Below the pieces are notes generated by a model. That model did no database searches, was not told the origin of the DNA, and saw nothing but the letters and a program-made list of their open reading frames with translations. This document shows, piece after piece, positions 53,412 through 62,841 of a DNA stretch of 64,000 nucleotides (position 1 is the stretch's first letter; each line of letters opens with the position of its first letter). Origin of the DNA: Rivularia sp. PCC 7116 (lineage in GTDB: Bacteria > Cyanobacteriota > Cyanobacteriia > Cyanobacteriales > Nostocaceae); contig NC_019678.1 in assembly GCF_000316665.1 (NCBI RefSeq), positions 7,721,001 to 7,785,000 of the forward strand, in the 5' to 3' direction. Both the position numbers and the translations under genes were made by a program.

Positions 53412-53839
53412 CTAATTACCGACTAAAATAAATGGTGACCAGTAGTAAGGATGCTTATATTGAGGATTTTCTAGCAGAGATAATGGGCTTTACTTACGTT
53501 TGTTTGAGTAAGAATACGGTAAAATTGCGTCATCATTTCAATGTGGATTTGTCTCTTACCGACCACAAGGTTGCAATGGTGACTGCTGTAGGAAGTTAGA
53601 AACGAATCTTTGATGCTTTCGGGTGTTGCACCTATAAGAGCTATCCGCGATTCTAATGTTTGGGGAGGTATGCGGTTAGCTAGTAAATATGTAATAGAAA
53701 AAGTTTGAAACTGCGCTTTTGTACCATGATAACTAAGGAGAATTTGATATCCTCCCGTTTTCGCACGGATATAATTACCGTCGTTAGGCTGTAAAGGTTT
53801 AAATACGGTTTTTCCTAACTGAATGTGACACTCACTCAA
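53412..53839 (-). pseudogene. CHASE2-CHAT fusion remnant
   Basis: The frame from 53,839 first reads a CHASE2 fragment (GGYQILLSYHGTKAQ, PQTLESRIALIGATPESIKD). Near IHIEMMTQ it changes to a CHAT-like tail, FYRILTQTNVSKA. A stop follows (53,471), and in a shifted frame LLENPQYKHPYYWSPFILVG ends at the TAG at 53,412. These pieces align with FYKQLAQSNISKA and KHPFYWAPFVLVGNW of the intact CHAT protein at 36,992-39,631. Most of both domains is missing. It abuts the thioesterase gene. Confidence 0.7.
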
Positions 53840-54566
53840 CTTCAGTTGAAGAATTAGCAGCTAGAGTATTTGTGCAACTCGCGAGCAAAAATTGATTTAG
53901 ATATTCAAGTAACTGCGATTGAGCAGAATGTATAAAAAAATGGTCGCCTTGGAACATTTTGAGTAAGAAAGTACTCTTTGTCTGTTTAGCCCAAGCCTCC
54001 AGTTCATCTATATTAGCTTCAGAATCGGATAAGCCACCAAAAGCAGTAATAGGACATTCTAAAGGTGGTAATGCTTGATGAGTATAGGTTTCGAGAACTT
54101 CAAAATCTGCCCGTAAAATAGGCAGGAATAATTCCATTAATTCTCTATTTTGCAATATTTCTTGAGAAGTACCGTTAAGACGATGCAGTTGGGCAAGAAA
54201 CTCTGGATCTGGTAAGGAATAAATTGGAGGCTTTTTAGAAATAATTTGTGGAGCGCGATGGGCAGAAACAAATAAGTGAACTGGGTTTAGACTATATTTA
54301 TTACGAAGGAAATGAGCAAGTTCAAAGCTTACTAATGCACCCATACTATGACCAAATAAAGCAAATGGCCGATCTAACTTTGGTAAAATATTTTGGGCTA
54401 TTGTCTCTACAAGTGGTTTAATTCGAGTAAATGGAGTTTCTTTTAAAAGAGTTCCTCTTCCTGGGAGTTCTATAGCACAAACTTCTACATTTGCGGGTAA
54501 ATGATTTGACCAGGAACGATAATTTAAAGCCCTACCGCCAGCATAAGGAAAACAGAACAAACGCAT
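53832..54566 (-). CDS. type II thioesterase of an NRPS cluster
   Basis: A 244-residue alpha/beta hydrolase of the GrsT-like type II thioesterase family. It begins MRLFCFPYAGGRALNYRSW with the oxyanion motif, and has the nucleophile elbow LFGHSMGALVSFELAH (Ser about residue 88), a D-containing AFGGLSDSEAN segment and the catalytic His in FQGDHFFIH. These enzymes clear misprimed carrier domains of NRPS/PKS. It is downstream of the aldo/keto reductase and NRPS in the same direction. Its last 8 bp overlap the CHASE2-CHAT remnant, so its C-terminal residues (TLAANSSTEVE) may be altered. Confidence 0.9.
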   Translation of the reverse strand: MRLFCFPYAGGRALNYRSWSNHLPANVEVCAIELPGRGTLLKETPFTRIKPLVETIAQNILPKLDRPFALFGHSMGALVSFELAHFLRNKYSLNPVHLFVSAHRAPQIISKKPPIYSLPDPEFLAQLHRLNGTSQEILQNRELMELFLPILRADFEVLETYTHQALPPLECPITAFGGLSDSEANIDELEAWAKQTKSTFLLKMFQGDHFFIHSAQSQLLEYLNQFLLASCTNTLAANSSTEVE

Positions 54567-54629
54567 GGAAACTTCAGATAATGTTTAATTACAATGCAAC
54601 CAGTAATTATATTTTAATAATGTCATAAA

Positions 54630-55823
54630 TTAACTCACTTTCAAACCCAAAATTTTTTTAATGTCGTGCAATATTGCCTTTAATCTACTATGTTTAATGC
54701 TTTCGAGCCATTGACTATTTGTAATCAGAAATTCTTCAAAAGTTTTTCTATCTAAAGTAGGAATAGTTTTTAGCATTAAGTTTTCTTCAATATGCTGTAC
54801 AGTTTTCATGCCAACAAGAGCGCAGAGAAGAGAGGGTGCGCTACGAGTAAATTGGAGGGCACGTTGGCAGTCTGTTAAGTTTTCGCCCAAATCTTTGGCA
54901 AGATTAGCAGGAATTTGACCAACGAAGCGCGTTTGAGATAAAGATTTGCTGGCTATGGGTAGAATATTAAGCCGATCGCAAGTTTCTAAAATAGTTAGTT
55001 CCTCTCCATCTAATGTTTGATTTTTCATTAGCAGAGCTTCTGACATTGCGAGGTTAAGAGGAAGTTGAATAAACTTAAATCTGTCTTGTTTTGTACCTGC
55101 GGCTTCTTTTGCTAAGTTTTTTATTTTTGTTAAATTCAAATGAAGAGTGGATTTAGGAGATAAGCGAAAACCCTCCCAAGTAGCAATTCCGTAAGCAGAA
55201 ATTTTTCCTGCATCAGCGGCTTTTTCTAGTACCTCAAAAGCGGATTTTAAACGAGCATAAAATTTATCTCGTGTCATGGAGATAAGTTGTCGTTCTGGGT
55301 TATGGATAAAGTAGATATCAATTGTTTCGAGTCCCAAGTTTGTCAAGCTGCGATTGAGTTGTTCTTGGATAAATTGCGGATGTATACAATATCTTTTCCC
55401 GACTAAATCGGTCATTTGAACATCATATTTACCTTCCTCGACATACTCTTTATAGAATGATTTTCTTCTACTATTTTTTGGATAGGGAAGAATACCTCCT
55501 TTACTTGTAATAACAAGTTCGTCTCTTGAAGCTTGTTGTAATTCGATAAGTTGACTAATACCTTTTCCTATACTACGTTCTCCTTCTTGATGGCGATAGC
55601 TAATAGCTGTATCTATTAGGTTAACTCCTCTACGTACTGATTCAACTACAGCATTTTCAACTAAAGTATTGGTTTGTTCATCAGTTTTTCCGAGACAGGT
55701 TCCTAAACCGATTGAACTAATTAACAAATCATCAGCAGTGCGAAAATAGGTCGCATCGTAATGCTTTTGGTGCTTTTCTTTATAACCTTGGGTTCCTTGT
55801 GGTGTTGCTTTTCCTAAAATCAT
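54630..55823 (-). CDS. aldo/keto reductase of the NRPS cluster
   Basis: I place the start at the ATG at 55,823 (397 residues, MILGKATPQGTQGYKEKHQK); an upstream TTG at 55,904 with AGGTG before it would add 27 residues and cannot be excluded. The aldo/keto reductase fold is clear: the catalytic Asp/Tyr pair in NLIDTAISYRHQEGERSIG, Lys in VITSKGG, and His in IDIYFIHNPERQ, then the cofactor region near residues 310-350 (ILPIASKSLSQTRFVG). In NRPS clusters ending in a reductase, such enzymes can reduce a released aldehyde to the alcohol or modify a precursor. That is inference from position, directly downstream of the C-A-T-E-R synthetase. Confidence 0.85.
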   Translation of the reverse strand: MILGKATPQGTQGYKEKHQKHYDATYFRTADDLLISSIGLGTCLGKTDEQTNTLVENAVVESVRRGVNLIDTAISYRHQEGERSIGKGISQLIELQQASRDELVITSKGGILPYPKNSRRKSFYKEYVEEGKYDVQMTDLVGKRYCIHPQFIQEQLNRSLTNLGLETIDIYFIHNPERQLISMTRDKFYARLKSAFEVLEKAADAGKISAYGIATWEGFRLSPKSTLHLNLTKIKNLAKEAAGTKQDRFKFIQLPLNLAMSEALLMKNQTLDGEELTILETCDRLNILPIASKSLSQTRFVGQIPANLAKDLGENLTDCQRALQFTRSAPSLLCALVGMKTVQHIEENLMLKTIPTLDRKTFEEFLITNSQWLESIKHSRLKAILHDIKKILGLKVS

Positions 55824-55922
55824 GATGATATTTATTAAAGAGTCAAGATATTGAAGTGGGTATGCCAAGTTTTGATTTTTGAATTTAATTTCTAAATTCA
55901 GCAATTAAATTCACCTATAACT

Positions 55923-58900
55923 TTAATGATTAATCAGTTGTTGAGGAGCATCTAAAAAACCATTATCTATCAACCAAGAAAAATAAGTTGAAAGTAGTTT
56001 TTCATCTGCTACCGCACAAGTTATTGATGTACTTACTAATTGATTAAGAGTATTGTTAAAATTGTCTGGCGCATGTGATGAATTTAATGAATCTAAAAGG
56101 TCAATATTCTTTGAAGTATTTTTTTCTTTATCGATAAAGAAAGGTATGAGAGGATATAGTGGATTATCTGTAGAAATTTCAGATAAATTGTGAAGTTTTG
56201 CTTGCCATTGTTTACTAGACATTTTTTGCAAAGGATAGCCTTCATTGCGAATCCATTCAAATAATTTGGCGGAGTTAATCGGCTGGGGATTAGATAAATG
56301 GAAGATGTGATTTAATGATTTTGATTTTTCTTGTTGTGATAAGTAAACAATGGCTTTAGCTATATAATCTACAGGAGTCATATCTACTATTGAATTTACC
56401 TCGGGAAAGCATTCTAATTGAATAAAGCCCCGAATCATTCTAATTAAGCGATCGTTGATGTTCGTAACGCCATTTTTACTGTCCCCCGATACTCTTCCTA
56501 GTCTATAAATAGAAACGGGCATCCCTCTGGAATGAGCCTGGGAAATCAACTTTTCGGAAACCCATTTTGTTTGAGGATAGCCGCCAGTTGGAACTTTTGA
56601 ATACTTGAATTTGTCAAGTTGGGAAATTTTTGTGATTTGAGAATGTTCTGTGGAAGTCAAAACGCTGAGAGTCGAAATATAGTGTACGGGTTTCAGTTTG
56701 ATTTGACTTGCTAATCTCAAGACTTCTTGAGTACCACCTACATTACTAGCTTCAAGCATCGAGTAGGGATAAACAAGATTAGTTACTGCACCATTGTGAT
56801 AGATAATATCCAGTTTGTCAGCTAATTCTTGGAATTCTGCCTTAGTTAATCCCAAATACGGTTGAGATAAGTCTCCCACAATGGGGATAATTCTATCATT
56901 AAAAGATTCTTGCCAAAGTAAGTATTTTTTGAGATTATTTATCAGTTTATTTTTAGCTGGCTCTTGATTAGTAACACGAACTAAACAATAAACATTTGCT
57001 TGTTTGTTTTGCAATAGTTCATAAAGTAAAAATGCTCCGAGAAAACCAGTGGATCCAGTTAAGAAAATATGCTGGAAATTGGTAGAATATTCAAATCTTG
57101 TAGAATCTGGATGAATGCTGGAATCTAAAGTTGCTTTGGTGTTTAAAGTTTGTATAATTTCTGTTTGAGTTGTTGACTCCGGAATGTATTTAGATTGACA
57201 GCAACTTATTATTTCTTGTAATTTTTCAATAAAACTATTCGCCAAATTTTCGATTGTTTGTTGACAATGAATTGCTTTACTATAAGTCCAATCTAGTTTT
57301 AGCTCACCATTGGTTACAATTCCATTAATATCAATTAAGTGACTCCGATTTCCCTGTAAACTACGACTAATACCTTTTGATTCTGCTGCTGGGGTAAACA
57401 ATGATGATTCAGCTTGCTGTTGGTCAAATTGACCTAGATAATTGAATTTAACTTCGCCTGTATGGGAATGCAGTTTGAGTTGAGAATCACTCATATATCG
57501 TAGTAAACCGTATCCAATTCCACGTTCGGGTATTGAGCGCAGTTTTTTCTTAACTGCTAATAAAATATCTTCTGTTTGGGAACGATCTTCGGTTTCAAGC
57601 AAGACAGGAAAGACGGTGGTAAACCAACCGACTGTACGGGATAAGTTCGCATCGGGAAAAAGTTCTTCTCTTCCGTGCCCCTCCAAGTCAATAGTTAATG
57701 TTTGCTTACCTGTCCATTGATTGAAAGCTTGTAGTAGTGCAGTTAAAAGAACATCATTGATTTGAGTCTGATATATTGCTGGTACTTTCTGTAAAAGTTC
57801 TTGAGTATCTATTGCACTTAGTTTTACTGATATAGTTTCAGCTTCAGCTATGGTATTTTTACCATTAGAAAAGTCTACTGGTAGAGAAGTGAGTTGTGTT
57901 TGTGAAGAGTTTTGCCAGTATTCTAACTCTTTTTGTAGTTTAGGCGATCGCGCATATTCTTTGAGTTTTTCTGCCCATTTTTTGAAAGAAGTGGTTTTGG
58001 CTGGTAGTTTTACGACTTCACCTTGAGTTAGTTGCTGGTAAACTTGTTGAAAATCTGAAAGTAATATTCGCCATGAAACTCCATCTACTACTAGATGATG
58101 AATTGCAATTAACAAGCGCGATGGTTGTTCTGCACCTAGGTTAAATAAAGCTACTCTAATTAAAGGACCATCAGATAAGTTTAAACTTTTTTGTAATTTG
58201 GTTGCTGCTACGGAGATTTCTGCTGTTTGTTCGTCGGGTGTTTTACTGCTTAAATTAATGCGTGTAAATGGTATTGTTTCTGATGGAAGAGTGTTAATTT
58301 GCTGCCAACCAGATTCGTTGTAATCAAAACGCAGACGTAAAGCATCGTGCTGTTCGATTATATGCTGCAATGCTTGCTCTAAAATGACTGGGTTAAGAGT
58401 TTGCTTTACTTGGAATAAAAACGATTGATTCCAGTGGTGGGAATTAGCAAAGTTCTGCTCAAAAAACCAGTTTTGAATTGGTGTTAAAGGTACTTCACCA
58501 GTTACCAATCCTTGTTCTGCATTAATGACGTAATTAGTTTGTGTTTGCTCTAATAAAAGTGCTAATTCAGCGATAGTGGGTTTTTCAAATAGCTGTTTGG
58601 GAGTAATTTGCAAACCTGCTTGATTGGCTTTGGCTATGATTTGCATACTAAGGATAGAATCTCCACCCAATTCAAAGAAGTTATCATTAATTCCGACTTG
58701 ATTAACTCCAAGAATTTGAACCCAAAGTTCTGTTAATTTTTCTTCTACCAGATTACGAGGTGCAACAAAAGTTGTGGATGATAATCCTTGAGTGGTGGGA
58801 TTTGGTAAAGCTGCGCGATTTATTTTTCCATTGGGTGTTAAAGGTAAAGCCTGCATCTGCACAAAGGTATTTGGTACCATGTACTCTGGTAAATGCTGTT

Positions 58901-61688
58901 GCAAAAAGTGACGCAGATCATCAGTAGTAACTGTCCGTGTGAAATCAGCTACTGTATATGCAATTAAGCGCTTGTTACCCGATTTATCTTCTTTTGCTAT
59001 GACTACGGTTTCTTTGATTGCTGGATGTTTAAGCAGTGTTGTTTCTATTTCTCCTAATTCAATGCGATATCCATGAATTTTTACTTGATGGTCAACTCGT
59101 CCAATAAATTCAATATTTCCATTGCTTAAATAGCGAGCTATATCCCCAGTTTTATATAATTTTTCTGAAAGTAAGAATGGATTAGAGATAAACTTTTTAT
59201 TGGTCAATTCTGGTCTGTTGAAATAACCTCTTGTAACTCCTGCACCCCCAATATATAATTCACCAGGAGTCCCAACAGGAACGGGTTGCAAATTGGTATC
59301 TAATAGGTAAATTTTGATATTAGGAAGAGGACGACCAATAGGAACTGTTTTTGATTTTTGATTATCGCTATATAATTTTGAATCTACTTGATAAACTGAT
59401 GCTCCAACAGTTGTTTCTGTAGGACCGTAATGATTAAATATTTGGCAGTTACGAGCAAAGCTTTGTAATTGTTCAATTAACTTCCAACTAGAAACTTCAC
59501 CGCCTAAAATCAAACATTGTTTTGGTAAAATTTGTTCTGGATGGGAAGATGTTAATAAGGCTTTGAGGTGGGTAGGAACAATTTTTAAACAGTCGATAGA
59601 ATGCCGAGCAAAATATTCTGCGAATGCTTCTGGGTGAGAAGCTGTTGGTTGTGAAATGATATGCAAGCAAGCTCCCGAAGCCAAAGCAGGAAATATAATT
59701 GTATTACCTAAATCTGCTGAAAAAGTAGAAACTGTTGCAAAGCTATGACATCTTTCTAAATTAAGCTTTTGCGTAACAGCATAATAATAATTAAGAAGTT
59801 GTTGATGTTCAACAGCAACTGCTTTAGGTTTACCAGTTGAGCCAGAAGTAAATAGCAAATAAACTAGATTGTTTAGTCTAACTTCACTGCTCGGATTATC
59901 TTGTTTTTCATTACTAATAGCCTCTGCATCTTTATCCAGCGATATTATTTGTAGAGTCTCTTGAGAAAGATTAGCTGATAGTTGTTGCTGAGTTATAACT
60001 ATATTTATATCAGCATCTTGTAAGCGGAAGATTAAACTGTCTCTTGGTAATGTCGAATCTAAAGATAAGTATGCTGCACCTGCTTTGAGAATACCTAATA
60101 GCGATATGATAAATAACGGCGATCGCTCTAAATAAATTCCCACAACTGTCTCTGGCTTTACTCCCAATTTTTGTAAATATCGAGCAAGTTGATTAGCACG
60201 ATTATTTAATTGAGCGTATGTTAATTGTTCATTTTCAAATACAATGGCTATTTTATTTGGTTGAATTTTTACTTGCTGTTCAAATAACTGATGAATACAT
60301 TTATCTTGAGGATAATTTTTGTCCGTATTGTTAAAATCAAATAATAGTTGTTGTCTTTGTTGAATGCTAAGAATATTGAAAGAATCTATTGGAGATTCCG
60401 GTTTCTGGATTACTTCTGCGATTAAATTTTGGAGTTGTAAAAGTAAAGACTGAATATCTGTTACTGAAAATAAACTTTGGTCGTAATGAATTTGCGCTAA
60501 TAAGCTATTTGTTTGATGAACTATTTTAAGTTTTGCTTTGAATCTTTCTAAGTATGATAATTTCTGATGAATGGAAAATGCAGTTTCATTTCCATAATAT
60601 TTACTTTGCTGTTGTTCGTATTCAAAGCAGCAAGAAAAGAACGGAAGCTGATTTTTGTTACTCTTTAATCTTTCAAGCTGTGTAGTAGTAAAATATTCCT
60701 GCCATTTTTCAGCTTCATCTATATTTTGATTTATACAGGGTAATAAGTCACTAAATTTTAAATTATTTTCTAAGTCATAACTAATTGGTAAATAATTAGC
60801 AAATAAACCGATAGCAGATTGTAATTCTTCATATTTTCTACCGTAAAAAAGATTACCAATAATTATTTCTGCTTGTCCTGTAATTCGCCAAAGTAAAATT
60901 TGCCAGCAGGTAAGAAAAAATGTAGAAATAGAGATATTATATTGTTGTGCTAATACTTCGATATTTTTAAATAAATCTAAATTCAATTCCCAATTTAAAA
61001 ATTGAGGATGAAAATCAGTTTCTGGATTATTTATTTTTTCTAGAGGTAAATTTATATTGAATAAATTAAAATCACAAGATTTCTGCCAATATTCTATTCC
61101 TAATTTAGCTTCTTCTTGTTCAATAGTTTCGTTTTGCCATTCTGCAATATCTGCATATTGTAATGGTTCTTCTAGGCTTTCTTCTATCTGATTACCGATT
61201 GCATAATAATGACTAATTTCTTTAGTTAGATTATTAATCGTAGTTGTGTCAGCACAAAGAGTCGGTAGACTAATAGCTAATATATGTCGAATCGGTGAAA
61301 TAGTAATGATGGAAGCATATAAAAGTGAATCTTGTTCAAAATCTAAACTTAATTGATTCAATTCAGATATAATAAGCTGAATTTTTTCTTGCTGTTGTTC
61401 AGCTTCTAAACTACTTATATCTTGATAATCAATTGATGGTATAACATCATCATTTATTACCTGAAGAGGTATTGTCATTCCAGATAAACAACGAAAAGTA
61501 GTACGGAGGATTTCATATTTATTGATTACTTTTTCTAAGGATATTTCTAAACTTTTGAAATCAAGATTTCCCTCAATCAGAACTGTCCAATATACGCGAT
61601 TGGGTAAACTGCTATCAATTTGTTGTAATGACCAGATATATTTTTGTTGAGGAGAAAGTTTAAATCCTTCAATTGTTGGCTTATTCAT
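55923..61688 (-). CDS. non-ribosomal peptide synthetase, C-A-T-E-reductase
   Basis: A 1921-residue single-module NRPS. Domains: condensation-like (about residues 8-440), in which the HHxxxDG motif is replaced by PTLCADT (about 141-147); adenylation (about 460-960), with LFTSGSTGKPK, FNHYGPTETT, and FSADLGN at the specificity region (no Asp at the 235 position); carrier with LGGDS (about 1010); epimerisation (about 1075-1500), with HHLVVDGVSW and FNYLGQFD; and a C-terminal thioester reductase (about 1540-1900), with the LTGSTGFLGAFLL Rossmann motif and GGYPQTKW. The expected release is reductive, giving an aldehyde or alcohol. No carrier lies between E and R. The substrate is not predictable by eye. 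Confidence 0.93.
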   Translation of the reverse strand: MNKPTIEGFKLSPQQKYIWSLQQIDSSLPNRVYWTVLIEGNLDFKSLEISLEKVINKYEILRTTFRCLSGMTIPLQVINDDVIPSIDYQDISSLEAEQQQEKIQLIISELNQLSLDFEQDSLLYASIITISPIRHILAISLPTLCADTTTINNLTKEISHYYAIGNQIEESLEEPLQYADIAEWQNETIEQEEAKLGIEYWQKSCDFNLFNINLPLEKINNPETDFHPQFLNWELNLDLFKNIEVLAQQYNISISTFFLTCWQILLWRITGQAEIIIGNLFYGRKYEELQSAIGLFANYLPISYDLENNLKFSDLLPCINQNIDEAEKWQEYFTTTQLERLKSNKNQLPFFSCCFEYEQQQSKYYGNETAFSIHQKLSYLERFKAKLKIVHQTNSLLAQIHYDQSLFSVTDIQSLLLQLQNLIAEVIQKPESPIDSFNILSIQQRQQLLFDFNNTDKNYPQDKCIHQLFEQQVKIQPNKIAIVFENEQLTYAQLNNRANQLARYLQKLGVKPETVVGIYLERSPLFIISLLGILKAGAAYLSLDSTLPRDSLIFRLQDADINIVITQQQLSANLSQETLQIISLDKDAEAISNEKQDNPSSEVRLNNLVYLLFTSGSTGKPKAVAVEHQQLLNYYYAVTQKLNLERCHSFATVSTFSADLGNTIIFPALASGACLHIISQPTASHPEAFAEYFARHSIDCLKIVPTHLKALLTSSHPEQILPKQCLILGGEVSSWKLIEQLQSFARNCQIFNHYGPTETTVGASVYQVDSKLYSDNQKSKTVPIGRPLPNIKIYLLDTNLQPVPVGTPGELYIGGAGVTRGYFNRPELTNKKFISNPFLLSEKLYKTGDIARYLSNGNIEFIGRVDHQVKIHGYRIELGEIETTLLKHPAIKETVVIAKEDKSGNKRLIAYTVADFTRTVTTDDLRHFLQQHLPEYMVPNTFVQMQALPLTPNGKINRAALPNPTTQGLSSTTFVAPRNLVEEKLTELWVQILGVNQVGINDNFFELGGDSILSMQIIAKANQAGLQITPKQLFEKPTIAELALLLEQTQTNYVINAEQGLVTGEVPLTPIQNWFFEQNFANSHHWNQSFLFQVKQTLNPVILEQALQHIIEQHDALRLRFDYNESGWQQINTLPSETIPFTRINLSSKTPDEQTAEISVAATKLQKSLNLSDGPLIRVALFNLGAEQPSRLLIAIHHLVVDGVSWRILLSDFQQVYQQLTQGEVVKLPAKTTSFKKWAEKLKEYARSPKLQKELEYWQNSSQTQLTSLPVDFSNGKNTIAEAETISVKLSAIDTQELLQKVPAIYQTQINDVLLTALLQAFNQWTGKQTLTIDLEGHGREELFPDANLSRTVGWFTTVFPVLLETEDRSQTEDILLAVKKKLRSIPERGIGYGLLRYMSDSQLKLHSHTGEVKFNYLGQFDQQQAESSLFTPAAESKGISRSLQGNRSHLIDINGIVTNGELKLDWTYSKAIHCQQTIENLANSFIEKLQEIISCCQSKYIPESTTQTEIIQTLNTKATLDSSIHPDSTRFEYSTNFQHIFLTGSTGFLGAFLLYELLQNKQANVYCLVRVTNQEPAKNKLINNLKKYLLWQESFNDRIIPIVGDLSQPYLGLTKAEFQELADKLDIIYHNGAVTNLVYPYSMLEASNVGGTQEVLRLASQIKLKPVHYISTLSVLTSTEHSQITKISQLDKFKYSKVPTGGYPQTKWVSEKLISQAHSRGMPVSIYRLGRVSGDSKNGVTNINDRLIRMIRGFIQLECFPEVNSIVDMTPVDYIAKAIVYLSQQEKSKSLNHIFHLSNPQPINSAKLFEWIRNEGYPLQKMSSKQWQAKLHNLSEISTDNPLYPLIPFFIDKEKNTSKNIDLLDSLNSSHAPDNFNNTLNQLVSTSITCAVADEKLLSTYFSWLIDNGFLDAPQQLINH

Positions 61689-61817
61689 AATAATTATCCA
61701 TTAGTTTTAGATATTTTGGTTAGAATTTAAGATTCAAACAGCTTGTAAAATTTGAATTTATTATTTGTTGATTTATTCTGAAGTTTATCTAATTAAAGTA
61801 TTATTGAAATAATAAAT

Positions 61818-62840
61818 TTAAGCCATGCCAACTACAACCTTTCGAGAACCTGTAAATGGTTTGCGTCCATGTGCTGCTAATATATTATCTAGTAACAAGA
61901 TATCGCCTTCTTGCCAGGGAAAGATGATTGATTCTTGTTGATATACTTCTCTAATTTCTGCTAATACTGCTGCTTCAATTGGAGAACCATCACCGTAATA
62001 AGCATTTCGTGGTAATTCTGATTCTTTATAGTTTTTAAAAAGACTTTCACGAACATTAGAGTCTAAATTTGAGATGTGAAATAAATGAGCTTGATTAAAC
62101 CAAACTGCTTCTCCTGTTTGAGGATGTTCAACTACTGCACTACAAATTTGACGGGTTTGCAAGGAATCTTCGTCTTTCCATTCAAAGTCAATTCCAGCGC
62201 GATTACAGTAGTTTTCAACTTCTATTTTTTCAGTGGTTTGAAATACATTTTGCCAAGTTAAATCTAGATTATTACCATAATTCCTAACGTACATTACTTT
62301 TTTTTGAATAAATAAATCTTTAGTTTGATTGGAAACATGTTGAAAAACTTTGCGACTATCAGCAATTGGTGTTTCTCCTCCCTGTTGTGCTTTTTGCAGA
62401 CAATAAAAAGCAATTTTTTGTGGATAATTTCGGGAGTATGACATCTCATTATGTAATGGGATGGATTGAGTAGCAGGATATTCTGTAGAAGTGTAGATAT
62501 TACCACTTACTTGAGTTCTAGGTGTGGAACGATAAGAGTATTGCAGCAAATCTCCTGCAATTGTTTTGATAAAATCTGCAAATTCAGAAATATCATTTAC
62601 TTTAAAGTTACGGAATAAAATTCCTCCATGTTGTAGTAATTTGTTCTCAATAAACTCTTTTTGACTTTTAGCCCAATTTACTAGACTTAATTCCTCGACG
62701 TTAGGTGTAATTATTAAAGGAAGTGAACTTTCAGAATTTAATAAATTTAGCTTAGTTAATTGTTCTTGTGAAATACTGATGGTTTTGCGTCTAGATGCTA
62801 ATTTTTTGATATTAGGCTTATTTATTTTTGGCTGAGTCAT
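61818..62840 (-). CDS. TauD/SyrP-like Fe(II)/2-oxoglutarate dioxygenase
   Basis: A 340-residue non-haem iron oxygenase. The iron facial triad is visible: His and Glu in PLHNEMSYSRNYPQ (about residues 128-131) and the distal His in DNILAAHGRKPFTGSR (about 323), which includes the Arg for 2-oxoglutarate. The family includes SyrP-type hydroxylases acting on carrier-bound amino acids, notably Asp beta-hydroxylases in siderophore NRPS pathways. Its ATG follows the upstream NRPS stop after one base, so translation is coupled. It lies between the two synthetase genes. The Asp substrate is a hypothesis from family and context. Confidence 0.88.
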   Translation of the reverse strand: MTQPKINKPNIKKLASRRKTISISQEQLTKLNLLNSESSLPLIITPNVEELSLVNWAKSQKEFIENKLLQHGGILFRNFKVNDISEFADFIKTIAGDLLQYSYRSTPRTQVSGNIYTSTEYPATQSIPLHNEMSYSRNYPQKIAFYCLQKAQQGGETPIADSRKVFQHVSNQTKDLFIQKKVMYVRNYGNNLDLTWQNVFQTTEKIEVENYCNRAGIDFEWKDEDSLQTRQICSAVVEHPQTGEAVWFNQAHLFHISNLDSNVRESLFKNYKESELPRNAYYGDGSPIEAAVLAEIREVYQQESIIFPWQEGDILLLDNILAAHGRKPFTGSRKVVVGMA

Positions 62841-62841
62841 A

